NCBI GenBank assembly: GCA_016927655.1
Contig: JAFGMG010000011.1
Span: 1 to 33,189 of the forward strand
Length of the DNA stretch: 33,189 bases
Direction of reading: 5' to 3'
Origin: Candidatus Dojkabacteria bacterium
GTDB taxonomy: Bacteria; Patescibacteriota; Dojkabacteria; B142; JAFGMG01
Shown: piece by piece, positions 18,675-27,771 of the stretch
How the letters are laid out: every line of letters begins with the position of its first letter
How positions within the stretch are numbered: position 1 is the first letter of the stretch
Made by a program: the position numbers and the translations under genes
The notes under the pieces: generated by a model
What the model was told of the DNA's origin: nothing
The model's input: the letters and a program-made list of their open reading frames with translations, nothing else
Databases searched by the model: none

Positions 18675-19916
18675 ATGGAGAACTTATTCATCGGCACATC
18701 GCCAAATATTCAAAAAGATGATATCTGGCTGATCTTCAAGTTATTGCTCCAGCCATGGAAATGGGGAAGACAAGAATATGTCAAAGACTTCGAGAGTCAG
18801 ATGGCAGAGTATCTTGGAGGAGAAGTCCACTCGGTTGCCTTTGATTCTGCCAGAACTTCTTTGTTTCAACTGCTCAAAGCCTGGGAAATAGGCGGTGGTG
18901 ATGAAGTAATCGTACCTAGCTTTACCTGTGTTGTCGTAGTAAATCCAATTTTGGAACTTGGGGCAAAGCCTGTATACATTGATACAGACCCTGTAACTTT
19001 AAACATTGATCTTGAAGATTTGAGTTCGAAAGTAACAAAAAATACAAAAGCGATACTTGTGCAGCATACTTTTGGAATACCGGTTGATGTCAAAAGAGTG
19101 CGCGAAATTGTAGGGCCGGATGTAATAATTATCGAAGATCTTGCTCACTACTTGCATCCTAAAGCTATAAGCGTAGAGTCCGATGCGGCGATTTTGACTT
19201 TCGGGATAGAAAAAATGATGACAAGTATGAGGGGCGGAATGGCGGTCGTGAAGGATGGTAACGAAAAAATATTTGAGAAACTTGTTGCAGCTCAAAGTGA
19301 GGCGAAGAGATTTGGCAGATGGCGGATCTTTAAGTGGCTGCTCAATCCTTTAATATGGGCTGTAGCAACACCGACATATTTCTGGGGATTTGGGCGAATG
19401 AGTTTCGGCAGACTTCTTTCAAAACTTGGACACAAGCTGGGCATGATGGGCAATGCGATGGAAGTCTGCGAGTACCGGGGATGTTTTCCTAATTGGATGC
19501 CGGCTAAAATGCCAGGTGCATTGGCGATACTGGGCATGAACCAATTAGGCAAGCTTGATGTTCTAAATGAGCACCGAAGCAGGATTGCAGGGATTTATGA
19601 AGGCAAACTCGAGAAGAAAAATTCGAATATAAAAGATTATTTCCCCTTGCGCTATCCTCTTCTTGTTAAAAACCCAGCTGAAGTTAAGGCGGTATTTCGC
19701 AAAAAACATGTAATTATCGGTAACTGGTACGAAAGAATTCTTTATACCAGGCCGGAATACCTGAAAGACTTACAATTAGACTTATTAGATATTCCAAATA
19801 CTGTAAAAATTACAAAACACATCATCAACCTCCCGACATTTATAAAAGTAAGTAAAAACGATGCGCGGGAAATTGCGGATACGGTAAAACCTTACTTATT
19901 AGATCATCTGCCATGA
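18675..19916 (+). CDS. DegT/DnrJ/EryC1/StrS-like PLP aminotransferase
   Basis: FDSARTSLFQLLKAWEIGGGDEVIVPSFTCVVVVNPILELGAKPVYIDTDPVTLNID, IIEDLAHYL, TFGIEKMMTSMRGGMAVV. Confidence 0.88.
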   Translation: MENLFIGTSPNIQKDDIWLIFKLLLQPWKWGRQEYVKDFESQMAEYLGGEVHSVAFDSARTSLFQLLKAWEIGGGDEVIVPSFTCVVVVNPILELGAKPVYIDTDPVTLNIDLEDLSSKVTKNTKAILVQHTFGIPVDVKRVREIVGPDVIIIEDLAHYLHPKAISVESDAAILTFGIEKMMTSMRGGMAVVKDGNEKIFEKLVAAQSEAKRFGRWRIFKWLLNPLIWAVATPTYFWGFGRMSFGRLLSKLGHKLGMMGNAMEVCEYRGCFPNWMPAKMPGALAILGMNQLGKLDVLNEHRSRIAGIYEGKLEKKNSNIKDYFPLRYPLLVKNPAEVKAVFRKKHVIIGNWYERILYTRPEYLKDLQLDLLDIPNTVKITKHIINLPTFIKVSKNDAREIADTVKPYLLDHLP

Positions 19917-20590
19917 AAAATAAATGGCTTGTGATAGTTGTTTTGATGCTCTTTTTATGTATGTTGTCTTGTATTTTTGCAATGGGTGGATATTTTATTT
20001 ACCGCGAATACTATCAAAGCGCAGACGATGAGAAGGAAAGCATCGAAGATGAAACTATGGCGGAGCCTGAAACTGAAGAAAGCGAAGATGAAGAGCAGGT
20101 ATTAAGCAGTGAACCGTTTGAATTTAGTGTTGAAGAGATATTTGTCGCAGGGAGCAGTCTGACATTTAGCGGTATTATGCCAACAGACTCTGAAGTGGTG
20201 CTGCTTGATAGTGATAATCTCGACCGGGCGGTAATTTCCGGCAGAGGCTTCGATCTTTATTTCAATTTGTTTTATGAGGCATACAATCTAGAATATGAAG
20301 TGCTCGAAGAGAATGTTGTAAGCAATGCCCAATTTGGTGATCTGCATAGATATAATGATCTTTCTTCATCTTCAACAAGCTATGGCTATACAAATTCTCT
20401 GAGTTCTCATTACTGCGACGCACCGGGCTCTCCAATCGGAGTTAATCCTCCTTGCGGCAATGGTGCTGTGAGTTTTACTGACAATGTCGGCGAGTCTTTC
20501 TTTTTCTTAAGCTGCGTTTATTCAACTCCAGGTGGACTTGAAAGCTGCGATGATATTGTCTCAACTCTTGAAGTTGTGGGCGAAAGATAA
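19913..20590 (+). CDS. Membrane-anchored or secreted protein with acidic linker, unknown function
   Basis: N-terminal TM, E/D-rich linker ADDEKESIEDETMAEPETEESEDEEQ, cysteine-containing C-terminal domain; starts inside the previous gene's stop (ATGA). Confidence 0.6.
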   Translation: MKNKWLVIVVLMLFLCMLSCIFAMGGYFIYREYYQSADDEKESIEDETMAEPETEESEDEEQVLSSEPFEFSVEEIFVAGSSLTFSGIMPTDSEVVLLDSDNLDRAVISGRGFDLYFNLFYEAYNLEYEVLEENVVSNAQFGDLHRYNDLSSSSTSYGYTNSLSSHYCDAPGSPIGVNPPCGNGAVSFTDNVGESFFFLSCVYSTPGGLESCDDIVSTLEVVGER

Positions 20591-20630
20591 AAGCTTTATA
20601 CTATTTTAGTTAATTTATTAACTGCTCTAT

Positions 20631-21497
20631 ATGGAAGAAAAAAACACTACTCCTGCCGAAGAACCTAAAAAGAACGAAATGCCTGAAAAACCCATAAAGG
20701 CTGGAACAAAAACTCCAAAATTTAGCATGTTTATGATAATAGGAGCGCTTCTTGTCATCTTTCTCTGTATTGTTGGGTTGTTAATTATGTATTATTTCTA
20801 TCAAAAGGATCAAAATGATGCTGTAGGTGGAGATACACAGCAATCTGAAGATGGAGATGAAGAGGAAAATCCAGAAGAGGCTGATAATGATAATCAAATT
20901 GAAGAAGTTGAAACGGTTCCATATATGGGTACTTATGTAACAGCTGATCTGCCTGATGGCTGGATTATTACGGAGTATGAGGATGGAAACGGCGACTATG
21001 GGCTGCTTTCTGATGGAACTTATGACGGGTTGACTGCACTTACTGTTACAAATCCGGACGGAGACGTTGTATTTAAAATCGAAGCAGTAAATGGAATCGG
21101 CGGGACTGGGGAATGTTCTCAGGTTTATCAGTTTCCTGAAACCGAAGCTTCGTATATTCAGGAACAAGAAGATTTGGCTTTTGGCTTGAATGGTGTAGTC
21201 CCCCCTACAGTTGATCTTTCCGGGCAAAACTATATCGAATTTGAACTTTTTGGGATGGAAGGAAGATTTCTTGGAAATGGGGTTTACTGGAATGTTGCAG
21301 CTGTGGGATCAAATGCCTTTAATCCCGCATGCAATATTCTTCAAGTAGCACTTGATGAGTCCGGCCTGAGTTTTACGTATACAGCTTCAGGTCAAAGTTC
21401 TGTTGTGGAAACATATATGCCTGGTGTTACAAGTGATTTTGAATATTTTGACGCTGAAGAATTAGGAGCAATTTTGAGTTCATTGAATGTGATCTAA
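20631..21497 (+). CDS. Membrane-anchored protein with acidic linker, unknown function
   Basis: Cytoplasmic N-terminus, one TM, linker GGDTQQSEDGDEEENPEEADNDNQIEEVE, extracellular domain. Confidence 0.6.
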   Translation: MEEKNTTPAEEPKKNEMPEKPIKAGTKTPKFSMFMIIGALLVIFLCIVGLLIMYYFYQKDQNDAVGGDTQQSEDGDEEENPEEADNDNQIEEVETVPYMGTYVTADLPDGWIITEYEDGNGDYGLLSDGTYDGLTALTVTNPDGDVVFKIEAVNGIGGTGECSQVYQFPETEASYIQEQEDLAFGLNGVVPPTVDLSGQNYIEFELFGMEGRFLGNGVYWNVAAVGSNAFNPACNILQVALDESGLSFTYTASGQSSVVETYMPGVTSDFEYFDAEELGAILSSLNVI

Positions 21498-21531
21498 GGC
21501 TCAAGGTGAAAATATAGAATTTTTGATTTTG

Positions 21532-23712
21532 CTAAAGCTTCTCCAACCTGGCGTATTCGGTGGCGAGCTCTTTAATGCCTGCTTTCTGAAATTGGATCTT
21601 GATGGTGTCAGCGTCGATTGAGAGAATTGTGCCTATCCCGAAGTACTGGTTTTTGACTTTATCTCCTGGTTTTATATTGAAATATTCTTTAGGAGTGTCA
21701 TCTGTGCTTGCTTCAAAATCTCCCTCAACCTCCTCCCAGGTGTCTTCCAAGACAGACTCACTGCCAGCTAGAAATTCAAGTAATTCTGAAGGGAGCTCGC
21801 CAATAAACCTTGAAATAATAGTTGTATTGAGACTTCCCATAAATCTTCTGTTTTGCGCATATGTCAGGTATAGCTTTTCTTTTGCTCTTGTAAATGCAAC
21901 ATAGGCCAGTCTTCTCTCTTCCTCCAGTTCGGCAGGGTCCACGTAGCTTCTGGAATGCGGGAATAGATTTTCTTCAAGACCGGCAACGAAAACCAGATCA
22001 AATTCAAGGCCTTTCGCTGAGTGAATAGTCATCAGATTCACAGCTTCAGATGTTGTTGTAGAACGCTCTTTCGAATAATCCTGCAGCAAAGAGATATCTT
22101 CCAGAAACTCAGTCATAATCTCGATGGCAATGCTGTCTTTGTATTTGCTGGCGAAAGTTAAAAACTCTTTTATATTTTCGATTTTTGCCTGCCCCTCCTC
22201 TGTCTGATCGTCATATTCTTCAAGAATTTTTGTTTCTTCAAGCAGATATTTTATAAAATCAAGCAGATTTGTATTTTGCATCTTCAGTTTTAGATTCTCT
22301 ATAAGTGCAGCAAAGTCTCTAAGCTTTTTATTGTGGCCGCTATTGAAATTTTGAGATAAAATTTCTGCATTATTTAAAAGATTAAGAATAGAGATATCCT
22401 CCCTCGAAGATAGATATTTAAGTTCTGTTATTGTTGTTTTTCCTAGTCCTCTTTTTGGAAAATTAATAATCCTCTCAAGATTAACATCGTCATTTTCATT
22501 TGCCAGTATACGTAGATAAGCGATTATGTCTTTGATTTCTTTGCGATCATAAAATTTTACATTACCTATGAGTCTATATGGAATATTAAAATTAATCATG
22601 GCCTCTTCAATTTGTCTTGATTGCGCATTTGTCCGATACAAAACTGCAATTTTATTTAAACTCGCTTGCGAGCCTCGAATTGTTTCTGCGATAAAATTTG
22701 CCTCGTCTTTTTCATCATATGATTCATAGACCTTGATTAGATCTCCCTCTTTGTTTTCAGTCCAGAGTTTTTTTGGTTTTTGCTCGGAATTGTTTTTGAT
22801 TATGTGATTTGTAGCATCAAGAATAACTTTTGTTGAGCGGTAATTCTGTTCGAGTTTGATAACTTTTGTGGCCTTGTTGTCTTTTTCGAAATTTAAAATA
22901 TTTCTAATATCAGCACCGCGCCATTTGTATATACTTTGAGCGTCATCGCCCACTACAAAGATGTTTGCGTGCTTTTGCCCGAGAATTTTTATCAGCAGAT
23001 ACTGGGCATAATTTGTATCCTGATACTCATCAACTAGGATGTATTTGAAAATCCGCTGATACTTGTCCTTGAATTCCGGAATTTTCAAGAGTTCAATTGT
23101 TTTACCAATAAGGTCATCGAAGTCTAGCGCGCCGGCATTCTTCAAAGCTTTTTGATAAAGCGGGAAAATCTGAGCAACAGTCTGCTGAAAAGGACCGTAT
23201 GCATGTGGCGCAAAGTCTTTAGGAGACAGCAGTTCGTTCTTTGCCGATGAAATGACTGAGAGAACACCTTTTGGTGAGTAGTCTTTGGTGCTTAAGTTTA
23301 ATTCTTTGAGAATGTCTCTAATAAGCTTCTGCTGGTCTGTCGGGTCATAAATGACAAAATTCCTGCCAATACCGATATTTTCTCCATCAATACGCAAAAT
23401 GCGAGCGCAAATTGAATGAAATGTGCCAGCCCAGGGGAGCGAGTAACCATAGGCCCAATTACCTGAAGCTTTTTTTTGAGTCAGCAGTTTTTCGATTCTC
23501 TCCTTAATTTCTCCTGCGGCTTTGTTTGTGAAAGTTACGGCGAGGATTTCGTTTGGCTGGGCCAGTTTTTGATCCAGAATATATGCAATCCTGTGAGTTA
23601 GTACTTTTGTTTTTCCGCTGCCAGCTCCTGCCAGCACCAAAACTGGCCCCTCTGTTGCCAAAACAGCCTCTTTTTGTTTGTCGTTGAGTTGTTCAAGTAA
23701 TGGATTGGACAT
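21532..23712 (-). CDS. UvrD/PcrA-type superfamily 1 DNA helicase
   Basis: LNDKQKEAVLATEGPVLVLAGAGSGKTKVLTHRIAYIL, VDEYQDTN, VGDDAQSIYKWRGA, LEQNYRST, MTIHSAKGLEF, RLAYVAFTRAKEKLYLTYA. Confidence 0.96.
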   Translation of the reverse strand: MSNPLLEQLNDKQKEAVLATEGPVLVLAGAGSGKTKVLTHRIAYILDQKLAQPNEILAVTFTNKAAGEIKERIEKLLTQKKASGNWAYGYSLPWAGTFHSICARILRIDGENIGIGRNFVIYDPTDQQKLIRDILKELNLSTKDYSPKGVLSVISSAKNELLSPKDFAPHAYGPFQQTVAQIFPLYQKALKNAGALDFDDLIGKTIELLKIPEFKDKYQRIFKYILVDEYQDTNYAQYLLIKILGQKHANIFVVGDDAQSIYKWRGADIRNILNFEKDNKATKVIKLEQNYRSTKVILDATNHIIKNNSEQKPKKLWTENKEGDLIKVYESYDEKDEANFIAETIRGSQASLNKIAVLYRTNAQSRQIEEAMINFNIPYRLIGNVKFYDRKEIKDIIAYLRILANENDDVNLERIINFPKRGLGKTTITELKYLSSREDISILNLLNNAEILSQNFNSGHNKKLRDFAALIENLKLKMQNTNLLDFIKYLLEETKILEEYDDQTEEGQAKIENIKEFLTFASKYKDSIAIEIMTEFLEDISLLQDYSKERSTTTSEAVNLMTIHSAKGLEFDLVFVAGLEENLFPHSRSYVDPAELEEERRLAYVAFTRAKEKLYLTYAQNRRFMGSLNTTIISRFIGELPSELLEFLAGSESVLEDTWEEVEGDFEASTDDTPKEYFNIKPGDKVKNQYFGIGTILSIDADTIKIQFQKAGIKELATEYARLEKL

Positions 23713-23806
23713 GGTTGATTATATCAGCGGTGCAAGTTTAGCAGAAATGATAGATAAATCCCTAGTTTTTTAACCCCTGGGATTGATTCTATGCTAACAT
23801 TATTTC

Positions 23807-25600
23807 ATGCAAAAATATTTGCGAATTACAATTCTTTTTGCCCTTTTAGTTACTGGAACCTTTCCAATAATACCTGTTCAAGCTGCCGGCAAGTTTGAAA
23901 CTACAGTAAAACGCGAATACTATTTAAACGAGGATTTGAGCGTCCAGGTAAAGGAAGTTGAAACCATTCGCAATAATACTTCCAATCTTTATATACCGGC
24001 AGGAAGCGAGAAAGAATTTGATATTCTGGCAATTGAACAGGATGATCCCAGTAATAAGGATGTTCTTACCAGATCGGCAGGAACCGTTTCGCTGAAATAC
24101 AATTCTTCGAATTTAAGTTTTACAAAAAGTATCGGGGCAAATTCTACTGTGCTCGCTGCAAGATTTCCCTACAGTGTGGATCCGGGCGAATCCATCAGTT
24201 TTACTCTTGAATATACGCACTATGGTCTGATGGAGGAAAATGGTGCCTTGCGTGATTTCTTTTTGAATGGATTCGCTAGTTCAAGCGTATTTGAAGATGG
24301 ATCAAACAAGACGACGTATCAGACACTAGTTTATGTCCCCAGCACTTTCAAAGAGAAAAATTTTGTGCTGCCTGGATCTGCTGCGATTTCAACAAGTGGT
24401 GACTATAATCTCTACACTTTTGATCAAAACTCTCTTCTTGATCATTATATCTGGCTTCAGTTTGGCAAAACACAGTTTTATCATTTCAAGGTTTCGCAGC
24501 CGATTGATAATTCCGAAAGTGTAAATACCGGTAATTTAAATTTGTATGAAATTGTAATTCCAAGAGATGTGGACGAGGCTCAGGTGAGGCAGCGGGTTTT
24601 TTATTCGAATATCTCACCTGAGCCGAGTTGGATCAAAGAGGATGAAGATGGGAATCTGATTGCAGGATTTAAGTTGAAAAGTAATTTTAAAGGGATAATT
24701 GAAATCGAGGGTTATGCGCAAATTGACAAAAATAATGAACTAAGCTCCAAGCTTGGAACATTGGATGAAATTGATGTAAATAAGTTTTCGAGATACCTCG
24801 GGGATGCTCAATATTGGGAGGTCGATCAGCTCAAATCCAAAGCGGAAGAAATTCGCGGGGATGAGACTGATATCTCGAATATTATTGATAAAACCTACAA
24901 ATTTGTAGTCGATAAAATTGATTATTCTGAGGTTAAAAGGTTTGGCTTGAATGAGCGCCAGGGTGCCGCTCAGACTCTTAATGGTGGTGCTGCCGTGTGT
25001 ATGGAATACTCTGATTTGTTTTTAACTTTGATGCGCGGACAGGGAATACCGTCTAGAGCGGCCTTTGGTTATGGCTATGATCCGAAACTTGCAGCGGATG
25101 GTCAGGAAGCTCATCAATGGGTGGAGGTCTATTCTCCCGCATTAGAAAAATGGATTGGTGTGGATGTCACCTGGGGCGAAAATGGAGATTCACTTGTTGG
25201 CGGCGACATGAATCATCTTTATACACATGTAGCGAGTCTTTCTCCAAATGAGCCGCCGATTATTGCCGGTCAGGGTTTTGGTGACTTGTCTCTTGACTCA
25301 GCGGATTATGAAATTGAAGTCCTTCCATCGATCTCAAATCCGGAGAGCTTGCAAACGCAGCAAGATCTGCTTGGGAAATATGTTTATAGAGATGGAGGAA
25401 TAAGCGGAACGGTTTTCGATACCGTAAATTCAAAGATTGATGCAATTATTACAAATCTGCTCGAAGGGGAACCACTTTCTGTTGATCAAATTGCAATTCT
25501 AAGTCTTGGCGGGATATTACTTGTTTTTATCAGTTTTGGTGGCCTAAGTTTCTTAATGAGTTTAACTAAAAGAAGAAGCCAGGCAAAATTGCAGAACTGA
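23807..25600 (+). CDS. Secreted/membrane transglutaminase-like domain protein
   Basis: Signal peptide, core AAVCMEYSDLFLTLMRGQGIPSRAAFGYG ... EAHQWVEVYSPALEKWIGVDVTWGE, C-terminal TM. Confidence 0.88.
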   Translation: MQKYLRITILFALLVTGTFPIIPVQAAGKFETTVKREYYLNEDLSVQVKEVETIRNNTSNLYIPAGSEKEFDILAIEQDDPSNKDVLTRSAGTVSLKYNSSNLSFTKSIGANSTVLAARFPYSVDPGESISFTLEYTHYGLMEENGALRDFFLNGFASSSVFEDGSNKTTYQTLVYVPSTFKEKNFVLPGSAAISTSGDYNLYTFDQNSLLDHYIWLQFGKTQFYHFKVSQPIDNSESVNTGNLNLYEIVIPRDVDEAQVRQRVFYSNISPEPSWIKEDEDGNLIAGFKLKSNFKGIIEIEGYAQIDKNNELSSKLGTLDEIDVNKFSRYLGDAQYWEVDQLKSKAEEIRGDETDISNIIDKTYKFVVDKIDYSEVKRFGLNERQGAAQTLNGGAAVCMEYSDLFLTLMRGQGIPSRAAFGYGYDPKLAADGQEAHQWVEVYSPALEKWIGVDVTWGENGDSLVGGDMNHLYTHVASLSPNEPPIIAGQGFGDLSLDSADYEIEVLPSISNPESLQTQQDLLGKYVYRDGGISGTVFDTVNSKIDAIITNLLEGEPLSVDQIAILSLGGILLVFISFGGLSFLMSLTKRRSQAKLQN

Positions 25601-25640
25601 TTTTATCGAGCTAGACTAGGGTTGGTAATTTGAGCTTAGT

Positions 25641-25922
25641 CTAATCGAGCGAGTAGGTAATTCGTATTCCAAGACTTTTTAGTACTTTTAACACGGTGTC
25701 GAATCTGACTGGTTTGTAGTTTTCAATTTTTGAGATTGACTTGTAACTAACATTTGCCGATCGGGCAAGTTCTGTAGTTGTCATGAATCTTTTTTCTCGA
25801 AGTTTTCTGACATGGGATGCAAGGCGAACTCTTTCGTCTTTGATATGACGCTCTATTCTGGTATTTTCCTTGTTAGTTTCTAGTAAGTTTTTGAACTCCA
25901 CCAGTTTTGCTCGCTTTCTCAT
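25641..25922 (-). CDS. XRE-family HTH regulator (HigA/HipB-like), no adjacent toxin
   Basis: VRKLREKRFMTTTELARSANVSYKSISKIENYKPVRFDTVLKVLKSLGI. Confidence 0.82.
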   Translation of the reverse strand: MRKRAKLVEFKNLLETNKENTRIERHIKDERVRLASHVRKLREKRFMTTTELARSANVSYKSISKIENYKPVRFDTVLKVLKSLGIRITYSLD

Positions 25923-25924
25923 CG

Positions 25925-25938
25925 TAACCGATCGGTTA
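25925..25938. promoter_or_regulatory. Palindrome TAACCGATCGGTTA upstream of the XRE gene
   Basis: Perfect 14-bp palindrome 2 nt before the start codon, overlapping a TATAAC -10-like box on the minus strand. Confidence 0.6.
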
Positions 25939-25988
25939 TAAAGACTAAGTATGGTTGAGGCAGTAAGTAGTAATTGGAGTATATCATA

Positions 25989-27728
25989 TTACATCTTCTC
26001 CACAGTCTTGATTCCCATTAGGTCAAGTCCTCGTTTTAGTACGAGCGAAGTGGCTTTGACTAAGGCCAATCGGAAATTCCTAATTTCTTTTTCGTTCTCT
26101 TTCAAAACAATATTATTTTTATAGAAGCTGTTGAATTTTTGCGAAAGTTCGAAAAGATAAGTTGCTATATAATTTGGCATATATTCTTTACTTGCTGCTT
26201 CGACGACTTCTGGGAATCTTTCGAGCCATTTGAGTAGTTTCTCTTCTTCGGCTGACAGTTTCTGGGTGTACTTGGCGGCATCAAACTCAACCTTTCCGGC
26301 TTTTTCATTGTTTCCTCCCTCTCGCAAAATCGAAGCAGCCCTGGCATAAGTGTACTGAATGTAAGGTCCGGAATCGCCTTCGAAGTTCACACTTTCTTCC
26401 AGATCAAACGCCAGATATTTAAATGGGCTGATTTTTAAAAATGACCATTTGATCGCACCAACCCCAACTATTTCCGCAGTTTCTTCTTTTCCATCGATTT
26501 CTTCCCTATCTTTTATTATTTCGCCAATTCTTTCGTGAGCAATATTCAAAATATCATTGCCAAGAACCACATTTCCTTTTCTTGAGCTCATCTTGCCCTT
26601 TTTGAGCCCAACGAATTCGTAGGCGTTATGATATTGACGATTCTTGAATTCTTCTGGCCAGAGAAGTTCTTTTACTTTGAATGTGACTGCGAAGAAGCTT
26701 TTTTGTTCTACCGCGACATTGTGTATATGTAGATCGACTATACCGTATTCCCTATTTTTTAATACCGCCAATCCAAGCTCTTTTCCTTCATAGGTTGGTA
26801 AACCCTGAGAATTTACGAAAACGCGTATGTCCAAACCGTATTCCTCTCCATTAAAGATCAGTGCTCCATCACTTTCTTTCAAAATTCTCTTTTCCTTTGC
26901 TTTCTCGATCGGTTTATCAATCAGATCAAGTGTCTCTGATTCGAAATACTCTCTTTCAAAGGTTGTGTAAACTCGTTCGTATATTTCATGGAATTTTTCC
27001 AGGCTCCACGTCTTTCCCAGTTCCCAAAGTTGATTTATTCCCGGGTCTTCTTTTGTGTAAATTTTTCTATTGATCTCTTTAATTTCCGCTCGAGCTTTTT
27101 CGTCTTCCTCAAATGCGGTCGCCCCTTTTGCATATAGCTCGCCAAGTAGTTTTGTTTTTTCATCTGCGGTTTTTGGGTAGTCTTTTGGATCGATATCCAT
27201 AAAAGCCCATAAGTTTTTTGCGATGTGCATTCCGACGTCGCCTTGGTAGTTTACTCTGATAACGTCTGCGTTTTGTGACTCAAGCATTCGAACAATTGAT
27301 TCTCCCAAAATAATATTTCTCAAATGTCCGATGTGAAAAGATTTAAATGGATTTGGGTGAGCAAATTCGACCATGATTCTCTTTCCAGAGAGTCTTGTGT
27401 TGTTTCCGTAGAGCTCCTTTTCCTCTAAAATTTTACCCAGATTTTCTGTGTAAATTCTTCCTGGTAGTTTGAAATTTATGAATCCTGGTTCAGCGATGCT
27501 TACTTCTATCTCTCCTTCTAGATCAAGTTCTTCTATAATTTTCTCTGCAATCTCTTTTGGACTCTTCTTCAGCTCTTTTGTAAGCTGCATAGCAATATTG
27601 CTCGACCAGTCACCATGTTCTTCATTTTGCGGCCGTTCAAGCCGTATTTCGTCTACTCCGATTTCATAATCGAACTTTTCTTTTAGCGTCTCTTGAATCT
27701 GATTTTTTATCTGTGTTTTCACATCCAT
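25989..27728 (-). CDS. argS: Arginyl-tRNA synthetase
   Basis: HPNPFKSFHIGHLRNIILG and GLKKGKMSSRKGNVV signatures; DALR-type C-terminus. Confidence 0.96.
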   Translation of the reverse strand: MDVKTQIKNQIQETLKEKFDYEIGVDEIRLERPQNEEHGDWSSNIAMQLTKELKKSPKEIAEKIIEELDLEGEIEVSIAEPGFINFKLPGRIYTENLGKILEEKELYGNNTRLSGKRIMVEFAHPNPFKSFHIGHLRNIILGESIVRMLESQNADVIRVNYQGDVGMHIAKNLWAFMDIDPKDYPKTADEKTKLLGELYAKGATAFEEDEKARAEIKEINRKIYTKEDPGINQLWELGKTWSLEKFHEIYERVYTTFEREYFESETLDLIDKPIEKAKEKRILKESDGALIFNGEEYGLDIRVFVNSQGLPTYEGKELGLAVLKNREYGIVDLHIHNVAVEQKSFFAVTFKVKELLWPEEFKNRQYHNAYEFVGLKKGKMSSRKGNVVLGNDILNIAHERIGEIIKDREEIDGKEETAEIVGVGAIKWSFLKISPFKYLAFDLEESVNFEGDSGPYIQYTYARAASILREGGNNEKAGKVEFDAAKYTQKLSAEEEKLLKWLERFPEVVEAASKEYMPNYIATYLFELSQKFNSFYKNNIVLKENEKEIRNFRLALVKATSLVLKRGLDLMGIKTVEKM

Positions 27729-27771
27729 GTGTGAATTATAGCAGTATGCTGTTTTTGTGTATAATCAAGCT
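27729..27771. promoter_or_regulatory. Compact bidirectional promoter for argS and dnaG, apparently leaderless both ways
   Basis: TATAAT on minus (27740-27735) 6 nt before the argS ATG; TATAAT on plus (27760-27765) 6 nt before the dnaG ATG at 27772. Confidence 0.7.

Noticed and set aside
25600-25640. Imperfect inverted repeat CTAGACTA...TTAGTCTAA between convergent genes as a bidirectional terminator
   Set aside because: Weak stem without clear T-tracts on either side.
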